DNA from: JALYGY01 sp963800975
GTDB lineage: Bacteria; Actinomycetota; Rubrobacteria; Rubrobacterales; Rubrobacteraceae
Assembly (NCBI GenBank): GCA_963800975.1
Contig: CAWDDB010000020.1
Location: 186,001 to 250,000 of the forward strand
DNA: 64,000 nt
Direction of reading: 5' to 3'
The position numbers were made by a program, and so were the translations under genes. A model generated the notes under the pieces. It was not told the origin of the DNA. It saw only the letters and a list, made by a program, of their open reading frames with translations, and ran no database searches. Shown here piece after piece: positions 17,919-26,065 of the stretch (positions are counted from its first letter, which is position 1; each line of letters starts with the position of its first letter).

Positions 17919-19565
17919 CTATCCGCCGCTCCGGAAGATCGAGCTGAATCCGAAGATAGCATCACCGGCGATGATCCCGGCGGCCGCAATGGTCATGGGG
18001 GTCTCTGCTCTCTGCCCGTAGGTCCGCTGGACGATCAGCCGGATCAGGATGCCAGAGAGCACCGCCCAGCCGGCGATCGGGAGCGTGATCAGGAGCCCTG
18101 TGGCGAACAGGACGCCCATCTGCCTGGAGGGTCCTCCGAGCCACTGTATCAGGGCGCCGGGAACGGCCCAGAGGAAGAGCAACCCTATCACCTCCCACCC
18201 ACCTGACGTGCCCGCCCTGATCGTGTCGACGAATACCTGATCCACCGGCGGGATGCGGCCCTGAGAGAAGTATGTTTGCCAGGCAAGCGCCACGACGACC
18301 AGCCCGACGCCGAAGCCTACGAGGTCGGCGAAGTACTGCTGACGCCGGCCTTCCAGCTCGAAAGCGGTGGAGTTGGCCCCGCGGCGCAGCAACCATCCTG
18401 CCTTGAAGTCGTAGCCCATGTCCGCGAAGGCGGGTCCGGTGGCGGCGTTGAACCCTGTGAGCAGGGCCAGGGGCACCGCGGGGAACCCGATCAGGAGCCC
18501 GACGACGAGGAACGCGAGGGCCGCCCCGAAGGCCGGGAACCACCCCGCTTGCATGGCGGAGAGACCGACTATCAGCTCGTGGACGAGGGCCGCGACCGCG
18601 GCGTAGGAGATCCAGAGCACCGTCTGCAGGGGCGACATCTCGGAGATGATGCCGCTTACCAGGGCCAGGGCTATCGCCGCAAGCACGTAGAGGGAGAAGC
18701 CGACCGTGAGGCCCCTGGTGAGGCCACGTTCGTCTGTGGTGATGCCGGGTCCGGCTTCGACCTCCGCGGGCTCGCCGGCGTCTTCGCTTTCGCCCCGGTC
18801 AGCCCTGCCGCGCCGGACTATGGCCACGACCTGGATCAGGGCCACCAGCCCAGCCCCGATCATCACCCCGCTGGGGACGTAGTAGTCGCCAAGGAGAACG
18901 CCGAAAAGCGGCTCGGAGTAGCCATTGGCGAGCAGACCAACGCCGAACATGGTCAGGGCCCAGATGTTGCCAATAAAGGCCACGCCGAAGGCAGACATCG
19001 GGACGGTCAGGAACGAGCCGAGCAGCCCGACGGCGACGCCGCCGACGAGCAACTGGGCCCTCCTCCCCCCTCTGTCCCCGGCGATGATGGTCTCCCCCGC
19101 CGCCACGCCAGGGGGCCAGGTGCCGGAAGCGGGGAAGATCCGCGAGTCGAAGATCTTGTAGAGGATCCAGGAGTCGATCAGCAGCGCCGCGGTGGCCCCG
19201 AAGAGCATCGGCCAGACCAGGTCCGGACGGCCCAGCACGAAGGGGATGCCGATGGGCAGTAGGAGCGCATTGGCCGCGCCGAAGGTCGCGCCGGAGATGG
19301 CGGTCTGCTCCAGGTTCTGCCGGTGTACCGAGCGGAAGTTCCGGAAGATGGCGAGCGGTATCCTGGCCACGGCCATCGCAACCAGGGCGCCCACTATGGA
19401 CGTGTTCGCCGTGATGCCAAGGGTGGTTATGAGCTGCAGACCGACGATCGCGCCGAGCAGGGAGAGGACTATCATGAGCACCAGGGTCGCCGGCTCGGTA
19501 ACGCGCGGGTGACTACCCGGTACGGCGTCTTCCGACCCTGTCAAACGTCGGTCGTCGGTGGTCAT
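17919..19565 (-). CDS. OPT-family oligopeptide transporter
   Basis: About 548 residues with 14 or more hydrophobic segments, beginning MTTDDRRLTGSEDAVPGSHP. ANTSIVGALVAMAVARIPLA, QNLEQTAISGATFGAANALL and NGYSEPLFGVLLGDYYVP match the OPT/YSL pattern of proton-coupled peptide or metal-chelate uptake. ATG 19565 is chosen because AGGAGGCGGGGT precedes it and it lies 10 nt after the hyuB stop, making it the third gene of a hyuA-hyuB-OPT operon. The association suggests uptake of a small peptide or cyclic peptide processed by HyuAB. It converges with the lipoprotein gene. Confidence 0.88.
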   Translation of the reverse strand: MTTDDRRLTGSEDAVPGSHPRVTEPATLVLMIVLSLLGAIVGLQLITTLGITANTSIVGALVAMAVARIPLAIFRNFRSVHRQNLEQTAISGATFGAANALLLPIGIPFVLGRPDLVWPMLFGATAALLIDSWILYKIFDSRIFPASGTWPPGVAAGETIIAGDRGGRRAQLLVGGVAVGLLGSFLTVPMSAFGVAFIGNIWALTMFGVGLLANGYSEPLFGVLLGDYYVPSGVMIGAGLVALIQVVAIVRRGRADRGESEDAGEPAEVEAGPGITTDERGLTRGLTVGFSLYVLAAIALALVSGIISEMSPLQTVLWISYAAVAALVHELIVGLSAMQAGWFPAFGAALAFLVVGLLIGFPAVPLALLTGFNAATGPAFADMGYDFKAGWLLRRGANSTAFELEGRRQQYFADLVGFGVGLVVVALAWQTYFSQGRIPPVDQVFVDTIRAGTSGGWEVIGLLFLWAVPGALIQWLGGPSRQMGVLFATGLLITLPIAGWAVLSGILIRLIVQRTYGQRAETPMTIAAAGIIAGDAIFGFSSIFRSGG

Positions 19566-19575
19566 ACCCCGCCTC

Positions 19576-21279
19576 CTATTCCCGAACCCCGAGCGGACGG
19601 CGCGCCTCACCCAGGGCGTCGACCTCGCAGCCGTACGCGCTTGCCCCATCCTCGGTGATGAGTCCCGCGTCCAGATCCGCCTGCACCGCCTCGAGCGGAC
19701 GCTCGGCGGGGTCGTCGTACCCGCTGCCACCCGCCAGCTCGATGGTGAGGAGCTGCGAGGTCCTGCGCAACTCGACCAGGCCGCCGAGCTCCTCGTTCTC
19801 GATCGCCTCGCCGTTCTCCTCGAGCCGCACGCTGGTGCGTCGACCCGGCAGGCCTCCGTAGAGACCGGGAATGTCTACGAGCATGCCCTGCGGGTGAATC
19901 CCCATCAGCACGGGCCTGCCGTCGTCGTGCAGCTTGCGGACCTGTACGCTCTGACCCAACCCTCCCCTGCAGCGTCCAGGGCCACCGCTGTCGGCCACAA
20001 ACGCCTTGCCCTCGATCAGGAGCGGTACCCTGGACTCGAACATCTCCACGGAGGTGTTGGCCGCGCTCGTGGGGAAGAGCAGACCGCTCTTGCCGTCCCC
20101 GTGGGCGCTCGCCCCCTGCCCGCCTCCCTGGAAGAGATGGTCGTTGAAGGTCCGGCCGCCCGCATCCTGGCCGTAGGCGGCCGCCCCCATCGGCAGGCCT
20201 GTGAACGCCTGGACGTCCTCAGGGAGCGCCGGCGCGAGCGCGCCGAAAACAGCCGGAGCGCAGGCCCACCCGGTCACCGTCCGCTGGTTCACGGCCGCAG
20301 GATAGTCGCAGTTGAGGATGCTGCCCTCAGGGGCGACGACGCGTATGGGCCTGAAGCACCCCGCGTTGGATGGCACCTCGGGCGTGAGGATGCACTTCAG
20401 CGCGTACACCGTGTGCGCCTCGGTGTAGCTCAGGGTGCAGTTGATGCCGCCCCGCTCCAGCTGGTCCGGCGCGCCGGACCAGTCGACGGTGATCTCGTCG
20501 CCCTCCACCTTCACGCGCACCGGAAGCCGCATCGGCTCTCCCGCACCGTCGAACCCGGCCGAGCCTTCGTACTCCCCATCCGGCACGGCGGCGATAGCCT
20601 CGCGCATCGCCAGCTCGGATCTGTCCTGCACCACCCGCGCGAGCCCAGAGAGGTCCTCCAGCTCGTACTCGTCCATAAAGGAGATCAGGCGCTCCGAGGC
20701 AACCCGATTGGCGCTGACCTGGGCGTGGATGTCTCCGAGAACCATCTCCCCCGTACGCACGTTGCGGCGGACCAGGCGCAGCAGATCGTCGTTCGCCTCT
20801 CCGCGCCGGTAGAGCTTCATGGGCGGGATCTGCAACCCCTCCTCGTAGACCTCGCGGACGGACATCGTGTCGCGGGTTCCTCCGATATCCGAGCAGTGCG
20901 CTATGGAGCCGACCAGGCCCACGAGCTCGCCGCGCCGGAAGACCGGCGTGACCACCGCGACGTCGAAGAGGTGGCCGGCGCAGATCCAGGGGTCGTTGGT
21001 TACGAGAACATCCCCCTCTTCCAGGCTCTCCGTTCCGAAGTGGTCTACCAGCGCCCGCACCGCGCGGGGCAGGGTGAGGTTGAAGACCGGCATGGAGCGC
21101 GGGGAGTGCGCCAGCGTCTGGCCATTAGCGTCCAGCAACTCGCAGCCGAAGTCCTGGGCCTCCCCGATGATCATGCTGAAGGCCGTACGCCAGATCGTGA
21201 CCCAGCACTCCTCGCTGATGCCGATCAGGCGGCTCCAGAGGATCTCCAGCGTGACCGGATCGAACCGCCGATCTTCCAT
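19576..21279 (-). CDS. hyuB: Hydantoinase B / oxoprolinase family subunit (intact copy)
   Basis: 567 residues: FDPVTLEILWSRLIGISEEC at the start, MIIGEAQDFGCELLDANGQT, then DVLVTNDPWICAGHLFDVAV, GGINCTLSYTEAHTVYALKC and the C-terminal glycine-rich ELAGGSGYDDPAERP. It is the partner of HyuA in ATP-dependent cyclic amide hydrolysis or a related carboxylation; the substrate is not predictable. ATG 21279 abuts the hyuA stop codon with GGGAGGTG inside the end of hyuA, so translation is coupled. It is a full-length paralog of the broken copy at 0.2-1.9 kb. Confidence 0.92.
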   Translation of the reverse strand: MEDRRFDPVTLEILWSRLIGISEECWVTIWRTAFSMIIGEAQDFGCELLDANGQTLAHSPRSMPVFNLTLPRAVRALVDHFGTESLEEGDVLVTNDPWICAGHLFDVAVVTPVFRRGELVGLVGSIAHCSDIGGTRDTMSVREVYEEGLQIPPMKLYRRGEANDDLLRLVRRNVRTGEMVLGDIHAQVSANRVASERLISFMDEYELEDLSGLARVVQDRSELAMREAIAAVPDGEYEGSAGFDGAGEPMRLPVRVKVEGDEITVDWSGAPDQLERGGINCTLSYTEAHTVYALKCILTPEVPSNAGCFRPIRVVAPEGSILNCDYPAAVNQRTVTGWACAPAVFGALAPALPEDVQAFTGLPMGAAAYGQDAGGRTFNDHLFQGGGQGASAHGDGKSGLLFPTSAANTSVEMFESRVPLLIEGKAFVADSGGPGRCRGGLGQSVQVRKLHDDGRPVLMGIHPQGMLVDIPGLYGGLPGRRTSVRLEENGEAIENEELGGLVELRRTSQLLTIELAGGSGYDDPAERPLEAVQADLDAGLITEDGASAYGCEVDALGEARRPLGVRE

Positions 21280-23400
21280 CTACGCACCTCCCACGCTGAC
21301 TCGCAAGTTGCCCAGGCCGTCCACCCGCAGAACGTCCCCCGGATTGAGCACCAGGGTGCTCTCCCTCTCCTCGACGATAGCAGGACCCTCGATATGTGCA
21401 CCCTCAGACAACCCGTACCTGTCGTAAACGGGGGTCGGCGCGTAACCCCCGGTCTCAGGGAAGTAGGCCTGCCGCTCGGCCTTCGGAGAGCCCGATTTTT
21501 CCTCGTCGCCGCTTGCACCCCCCTGCGCGAGGGATCGGGCCAGGCCAGCCAGGCGCAGCTCGGGCCGCGGCCCCGTGCCCCTCAGCCGCCAGTTGAGTAC
21601 CATCGGCTCGTAGTCCGGCAGCACGGCGTGGAACAGGCGCTCGTACTCCTCGGTAAAGGCCGACTCCATCAGCGGCGCGGACTCCTGCGTCAGCGGCCCG
21701 TCAGGAACGGGCACCTCGATATCGTGGAACTGGCCGGAGAGCCGCATCTCGGCCCGGCGCTCGAGACTCACCTCGCCCGGTTTTACCCCCGACTCGACCA
21801 GCGCCGCGTGCGCCCACTCTCCCATCTCCCGGAAGATGCCGGCTGCCTCCTCCCACGAGAGATCCCGCAGCTCACCGGGATGAGAGCGGGAGAACTCGAA
21901 GCTCGCCGGCGTGACCAGAAAGCCCAGGGCGGAGGCGACCCCGGAGACGAGCGGCACGACGACCTCGGGCGCCCCGAGGGCCCTGGCCACGCGCACCGCG
22001 TGCGCCGGGCCCGCGCCGCCGAAGGCGATCAGGGGGAAACGCCTGGGGTCCCTGCCCTTCTCTATGACGTGCACCCTGGCGGCGGAGGCCATGTTCTCGC
22101 AGACCACGCTGTAGACGCCCCAGGCGGCCTCGGTGGCTCCTATTCCGAGGCTCGCGCCAAGCCGCTCCAGCGTCCGCCAGGCCGCGGGGAGATCGAGCGC
22201 CATCGTTCCGCCCAGGAAGTATTCCGGGTCGAAGTAGCCGAGGGCGAGGCAAGCGTCGGTAACCGTTGGCTCGTCCCCTCCGAGCCCGTAACACGCCGGG
22301 CCGGGATCCGCGCCGGCGCTGCGTGGTCCGACCTGCAACAGCCCGAGCGCGTCCCCCCTGGCTATGGAGCCGCCGCCGGCCCCGATCTCCATCAGGTCGA
22401 CGACGGGCGTGCTCACCGTGATCCCCGATCCCTTCTTGAACCGGTGTATCCTCGCCGCCTCCATCTCCGCCGCGAGATCCGGCTCCCCGTTCTGAACCAG
22501 GCACACCTTCGCGGTGGTACCGCCCATGTCGAAGGAGATCACGCTCCCCGTTCCGAGCGCCCTGCCCAGGAAAGCGGCCACGGCGGCGCCTCCGGCCGGC
22601 CCCGACTCGAGCAGCCGTATCGGGAAGCGCCGCATGGTCTCGGGGGCGGCCAGGCCGCCGCTGGACTGCATGAGGAGAAACGTCCCCCCGAAACCCCCTT
22701 CCCTGAGCCCGGCTTCAAAGCGTCCCAGGTAGCGGTCCGCCACCGGCTGCACGTAGGCGTTGCAGACGGTCGTCGAGGTCCGCTCGAACTCCCTGATCTC
22801 CGGCACCACCTCGGACGAGAGGGAGACCGAGAGGCCTGGAAAGTCTGTCCTGATCTTCTCGCCAACCCTCCGCTCATGCTCGGGGTTGCGATAGGAGTGC
22901 AACAGACACACCGCGACCGCCTCCACCCCTTCGGCGACGAGGTGCTCGACCCTCTCGCGCACCTCTTCCACGTCCGGAGCACGCAGAGGCTCCCCGTCGC
23001 GCGTGATACGCTCGTCGATCTCCACCCTCCACCGGCGTGGCACGAGCGGCTCCGGGTAGCGCAGGAACAGATCGTAGATGTCGTAGCGCTGCTCCCTTCC
23101 CATCTCCAGAAGGTCAGCGAAGCCCCTGGTGGTCAGCAGCGCAGTCCTCGCCCCGTCGCGCTCGATGATGGCGTTGGTCACCAGCGTGGTACCGTGCACC
23201 AGGGTGTGGCAATCCGCGAGCGCAACGCCCGATTCTCCCAGGAGGGCCTCGAGACCATCAAGCGCACCCGCGGCGGGATCTCCCGGGGTGGTGAGCCTCT
23301 TGTGAAGTCTTAGCTCGCCTGTCTCCTCGTCCAGAAGCACGAGGTCGGTGAAGGTGCCCCCGATGTCCACGCCTACCCGGTATCCCGTACGGGCGCTCAC
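21280..23400 (-). CDS. hyuA: Hydantoinase A / oxoprolinase family subunit (intact copy)
   Basis: 706 residues from GTG 23400 (MSARTGYRVGVDIGGTFTDL). The nucleotide-binding N-terminus is followed by LVHGTTLVTNAIIERDGART, EVVPEIREFERTSTTVCNAY, LESGPAGGAAVAAFLG, ISFDMGGTTAKVCLV and IGAGGGSIAR, all family hallmarks. It hydrolyses ATP to drive the HyuAB reaction. GTG 23400 is preferred over an in-frame GTG at 23442 because the shorter N-terminus matches the other copy and GGGTGAGAAG gives a ribosome site. That site overlaps the stop of a 16-codon ORF. First main gene of the hyuA-hyuB-OPT operon. Confidence 0.93.
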   Translation of the reverse strand: MSARTGYRVGVDIGGTFTDLVLLDEETGELRLHKRLTTPGDPAAGALDGLEALLGESGVALADCHTLVHGTTLVTNAIIERDGARTALLTTRGFADLLEMGREQRYDIYDLFLRYPEPLVPRRWRVEIDERITRDGEPLRAPDVEEVRERVEHLVAEGVEAVAVCLLHSYRNPEHERRVGEKIRTDFPGLSVSLSSEVVPEIREFERTSTTVCNAYVQPVADRYLGRFEAGLREGGFGGTFLLMQSSGGLAAPETMRRFPIRLLESGPAGGAAVAAFLGRALGTGSVISFDMGGTTAKVCLVQNGEPDLAAEMEAARIHRFKKGSGITVSTPVVDLMEIGAGGGSIARGDALGLLQVGPRSAGADPGPACYGLGGDEPTVTDACLALGYFDPEYFLGGTMALDLPAAWRTLERLGASLGIGATEAAWGVYSVVCENMASAARVHVIEKGRDPRRFPLIAFGGAGPAHAVRVARALGAPEVVVPLVSGVASALGFLVTPASFEFSRSHPGELRDLSWEEAAGIFREMGEWAHAALVESGVKPGEVSLERRAEMRLSGQFHDIEVPVPDGPLTQESAPLMESAFTEEYERLFHAVLPDYEPMVLNWRLRGTGPRPELRLAGLARSLAQGGASGDEEKSGSPKAERQAYFPETGGYAPTPVYDRYGLSEGAHIEGPAIVEERESTLVLNPGDVLRVDGLGNLRVSVGGA

Positions 23401-23404
23401 CTTC

Positions 23405-23455
23405 TCACCCGAGTACCTCGGCGTAGAACCAGATGTCGACACCAGGGAGCTTCAT
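23405..23455 (-). CDS. Possible 16-residue leader peptide upstream of hyuA
   Basis: ATG 23455 with GGGGGGCG upstream opens a 16-codon frame, MKLPGVDIWFYAEVLG, ending in TGA 4 nt before the hyuA GTG. The hyuA ribosome site is built from the last codons of this frame, so ribosomes finishing it could reinitiate on hyuA. It has no known family. It could be a coupling leader or a chance frame. Confidence 0.4.
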   Translation of the reverse strand: MKLPGVDIWFYAEVLG

Positions 23456-23508
23456 GATCGCCCCCTAAATTACAGCAAACGCGAACCCCACGCCTGACTC
23501 GGATTTGA

Positions 23509-23634
23509 TCAGACGACGATCATCTCAAGGGGCAGCCTGGAGAGCACCTCGCGCACGGCGGAGAAGGCGCGCCTCTAGTAGTCGGAGGTCCGGCTGATGA
23601 CGATCGTGCGCATCATCGCCGCGTGGTAGCGGCG
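23509..23634 (-). pseudogene. Remnant of a second M24 peptidase gene
   Basis: The minus strand reads the C-terminus EVLSRLPLEMIVV then stop (23509), paralogous to EVLSRQPLALTVV at the end of the M24 gene at 26.1 kb. It then jumps to 88 nt (23547-23634) matching 26404-26491 with 4 mismatches, the core RTIVI-SDY segment. The two parts are joined across a roughly 300-nt internal deletion at a shared CCTC. A CAG codon has become TAG in the 88-nt part. The rest of the gene is gone and the 5' end abuts the 46-nt palindrome. Originally an M24 peptidase gene preceded hyuA here. Confidence 0.85.
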
Positions 23635-23677
23635 CAAGGGGTAGAGACGTGGCATGCCACGTCTCTACCCCTTGCGC
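23632..23677. repeat. 46-nt perfect palindrome
   Basis: A 23-nt arm (GCGCAAGGGGTAGAGACG, then TGGCA) is followed immediately by its exact reverse complement, centred on GGCATGCC. It has no loop and no T-run, so it is more like a dispersed palindromic repeat than a terminator. It sits between the anti-sigma gene stop (23679) and the M24 remnant. The GTAGAGACG...CGTCTCTAC form resembles repeats I recall from cyanobacterial genomes. Confidence 0.9.
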
Positions 23678-23678
23678 T

Positions 23679-24386
23679 CTAGAGATCCCGTAGGTCTCCG
23701 ACCAGGACCTTGTCTCCGCTCGATCCTGGATCTCCGTCGTCGGGTTCTCGGGTTATCTCGATCTCAGGGTAGGCGACGGAGCTGGTGGGGGCCGACATGC
23801 TCACCGTCGCGTCTCCTTCCGCATCCACGCCGAAGGTGCCGCAGCTGATCCTGCCCTCGCCCTCTTTCGCGTACCACATCTCGTAGTACTCGCCCTCCTG
23901 GAGCTCGGGCAGGCCGCTCACCTCCAGCTCGATGCGCAGGTTCTCCCCGGCCTGCTCGCCGCTCAGCTCCCCACCCGCCGTGGGGGCCGCGTCCGTGGCG
24001 CTCAGCGCCAGGCCCTCTGAGGGGTCTCCGGCCACCATCCGGAAGATCCCGACGCCCAAAACCCCGGCGACCAGAAGCGCGGCGACGCCGGCGAGGACCC
24101 GAAGCCTCCGACCGCGCGAGGTCGCGGCCTCGTCAGGGGTCTCGGCGGGGGTCTCGTCCCCGGCCTCGCCGCTCGCGTGGGCCATGACCCACCCCTTGAG
24201 GTCGGGTGGCGGCGTCTCGGTGGCGGCGGCCTGGCGGAGCAGCTCGTGGGCCTGCCGGACGTGCTCCAGCTCTTCCCGGCAGCGAGGGCATCGCTGCAGG
24301 TGGGCTTCCAGCTCCCGCTCCTCTTCCGCGGAGAGCTCCCCGAGCACGTAGGGACCGATGAGGGCCCCGAAGCGATCCTCACTCAT
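23679..24386 (-). CDS. Membrane anti-sigma factor, RskA-like with zinc-finger N-terminus
   Basis: 235 residues. The N-terminal anti-sigma zinc domain has His29, Cys33 and Cys36 in EAHLQRCPRCREE. One membrane segment lies near 95-117 (VLAGVAALLVAGVLGVGIF), followed by an extracytoplasmic RskA-type beta domain (LEVSGLPELQEGEYYEMWYA). It should hold the adjacent sigma factor at the membrane until an outside signal releases it. It overlaps the sigma gene by 8 nt. Confidence 0.92.
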   Translation of the reverse strand: MSEDRFGALIGPYVLGELSAEEERELEAHLQRCPRCREELEHVRQAHELLRQAAATETPPPDLKGWVMAHASGEAGDETPAETPDEAATSRGRRLRVLAGVAALLVAGVLGVGIFRMVAGDPSEGLALSATDAAPTAGGELSGEQAGENLRIELEVSGLPELQEGEYYEMWYAKEGEGRISCGTFGVDAEGDATVSMSAPTSSVAYPEIEITREPDDGDPGSSGDKVLVGDLRDL

Positions 24387-25035
24387 GGTTCGTCTCCCTC
24401 GTCTCGGCGGTGGTCATCGCGCTCCGGAACCGCTTGAGGGCCGCGGTAGTGCGGCTCTTGACGGTCCCCAGAGGGACGCCGGTGTGCAGCGAGATCTCGC
24501 GCTGGGAGAGCCCGTCGAAGTAGGCGAGGACCAATACCTCCCGCTGCACTTCCGGAACGCGCGAGAGCGCCCTGGCCACGTCCCAGCCGTCCACGTCACC
24601 CTCTGGCTCGTGGCCGCCGGACAGCGCGCGCAGCGGTACCTCGCCGGCGGAAACCGGCCTCGCCCGCCGTCTCCGGTCGAGGTCCGTAGCCCGGTTGCGG
24701 GCGACGCGGTATAGCCAGGTCGCGAAGCTCGCCCGCGCCGGGTCGAAACCCGACGCGTTACGCCACACCGACGTGAACACGTCCTGGACCAGCTCCTCAG
24801 CCAGCTGCACGTCGCCAAGCAACCTCACACCCGTAGCGTACACCGGACGCGAGTAGCGGTCGTAGAGCTCCGAGAGGGCGCGCTCGTCCCCCCCCGCCAC
24901 CCGGCGCACCAGCTCCTCATCGCTCGCGTTCTTCGCCACCGGCCCCGGTGCCTCCTTTTCGCCCGCGAACCCACCTCCCCAGTTCTCCACCAGCTCGTCG
25001 TTCTCCGTTCCGAAGCCGCGTTCGCCTCTTGCCAT
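24379..25035 (-). CDS. ECF sigma factor, SigK-like
   Basis: About 218 residues. Region 2 includes YDRYSRPVYATGVRLLGDVQ, LAEELVQDVFTSVWRNAS and FATWLYRVARNRATDLDRRR. Region 4 has SRVPEVQREVLVLAYFDGLS followed by QREISLHTGVPLGTVKSRT. The charged N-terminal tail is unusually long (about 40 residues). ATG 25035 is taken as start, with TTG 25041 possible; no strong ribosome site is visible. Cotranscribed with its anti-sigma factor. It probably directs its own promoter in the spacer shared with the divergent RTX-like gene. Confidence 0.92.
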   Translation of the reverse strand: MARGERGFGTENDELVENWGGGFAGEKEAPGPVAKNASDEELVRRVAGGDERALSELYDRYSRPVYATGVRLLGDVQLAEELVQDVFTSVWRNASGFDPARASFATWLYRVARNRATDLDRRRRARPVSAGEVPLRALSGGHEPEGDVDGWDVARALSRVPEVQREVLVLAYFDGLSQREISLHTGVPLGTVKSRTTAALKRFRSAMTTAETRETNHE

Positions 25036-25295
25036 GAACAACGTTCGAGCAAGTTTATACGCGCGAGCTGGCCCTCACGGATGGACTCTTGGAGAGGTTT
25101 CAGGCAACAGGTTCCAAGGGGTTATGGCGCGGGTTCCCGTTCGCCTTCGTCACCTGATACCTGAGACCTGAAGCTTGGCCTTCGAGAAGAAGTTGTCCTG
25201 ATACCCGTCCAATCGGACACACGTCCGCGTATATACGGCCGCAGTGTCTCACAACGGATGGGACGGACAGGTTCGTTTCCAGGAAAGGAGTAGGG

Positions 25296-25838
25296 TTGAG
25301 GAGAGTAACGTTGTTAATTGCGGCTATAGGGGTAGTTATGCTCCTGGCCAGCGGGGTGGCCCTGGCGGCGACGTTCGAAGGTACCAACGGACCGGACAAC
25401 ATAGTCGGCACCAACGGCCCTGACGACATCCGGGGCCGCGGGGGTGATGACATCCTCTCCGGCGCGGGCGGCATAGACCGCGTCCGTGGCGACGCGGGCA
25501 ACGACACGGTGTCCGGAGGCGCCGGCGGCACGCCCGATCGTCGCGAGAGAGTCGAGGGTGACGCGGGCAACGACACGGTGTCAGGCGACGACGGAGCCGA
25601 CGAGGTCAGGGGCGATGGCGGAAACGACGACATGCGCGGCGGGAACGGCGCCGACCTGATACGCGCGGACGACGGCGGCATCGACGTGGTGGACGCCGGT
25701 GCCGGCAACGACGTGATCGAGGCCGACGAAGATCCGGGTCAGGACAACATCGTCTGCGGCGAGGGCACCGACTCGGTCCGCTTCGACGCTGGAGTCGACA
25801 CGGTGGCGGACGATTGCGAGCGCAGAGACCCTCGTTAG
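25296..25838 (+). CDS. Small secreted RTX-like calcium-binding repeat protein
   Basis: 180 residues starting at TTG 25296 behind AAAGGAG. A signal peptide (RRVTLLIAAIGVVMLLASG, cut after VALAA) is followed by glycine-aspartate nonapeptide repeats of the hemolysin type: NGPDNIVGTNGPDDIRGRG, GGDDILSGAGG, DAGNDTVSGG, GGNDDMRGGNGADLIRADDG. These fold into a calcium-loaded beta roll outside the cell. No catalytic domain is present, so it is probably structural or calcium-responsive. It is divergent from the sigma/anti-sigma pair. Confidence 0.88.
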   Translation: MRRVTLLIAAIGVVMLLASGVALAATFEGTNGPDNIVGTNGPDDIRGRGGDDILSGAGGIDRVRGDAGNDTVSGGAGGTPDRRERVEGDAGNDTVSGDDGADEVRGDGGNDDMRGGNGADLIRADDGGIDVVDAGAGNDVIEADEDPGQDNIVCGEGTDSVRFDAGVDTVADDCERRDPR

Positions 25839-25875
25839 GAGGTAGCGTCTCTCGCAGAGCATCAGCCGCTAACTT

Positions 25876-25910
25876 GCCGGGGCCCTGATATCGGCCCCGG
25901 CTTTTCTTCT
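25876..25910 (+). terminator. Rho-independent terminator after the RTX-like gene
   Basis: GCCGGGGCC, an 8-nt loop, GGCCCCGGC, then TTTTCTTCT. The 9-bp perfect GC stem with a T-rich tail lies 37 nt after the stop codon. Confidence 0.9.
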
Positions 25911-26065
25911 GTAAAGTACCTTCCCATCGAGTAGAGAACTTCTCGGAATGGATGGACCATCCCGAGAGATGCGCCGTGGGTTATCTGCCATCAGCTTTCA
26001 ACTCGTTGTACGGGCTAAGTGCCTAAAGCTGAAAGCCGCGCGCGTTCCATTTGCGAGAGGGGAAC

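Noticed and set aside
19558..23313. Very long plus-strand open frame across hyuA-hyuB
   Set aside because: It is antisense to two genes with clear family motifs; long antisense frames are expected at this GC content, and its translation has no recognisable domain.
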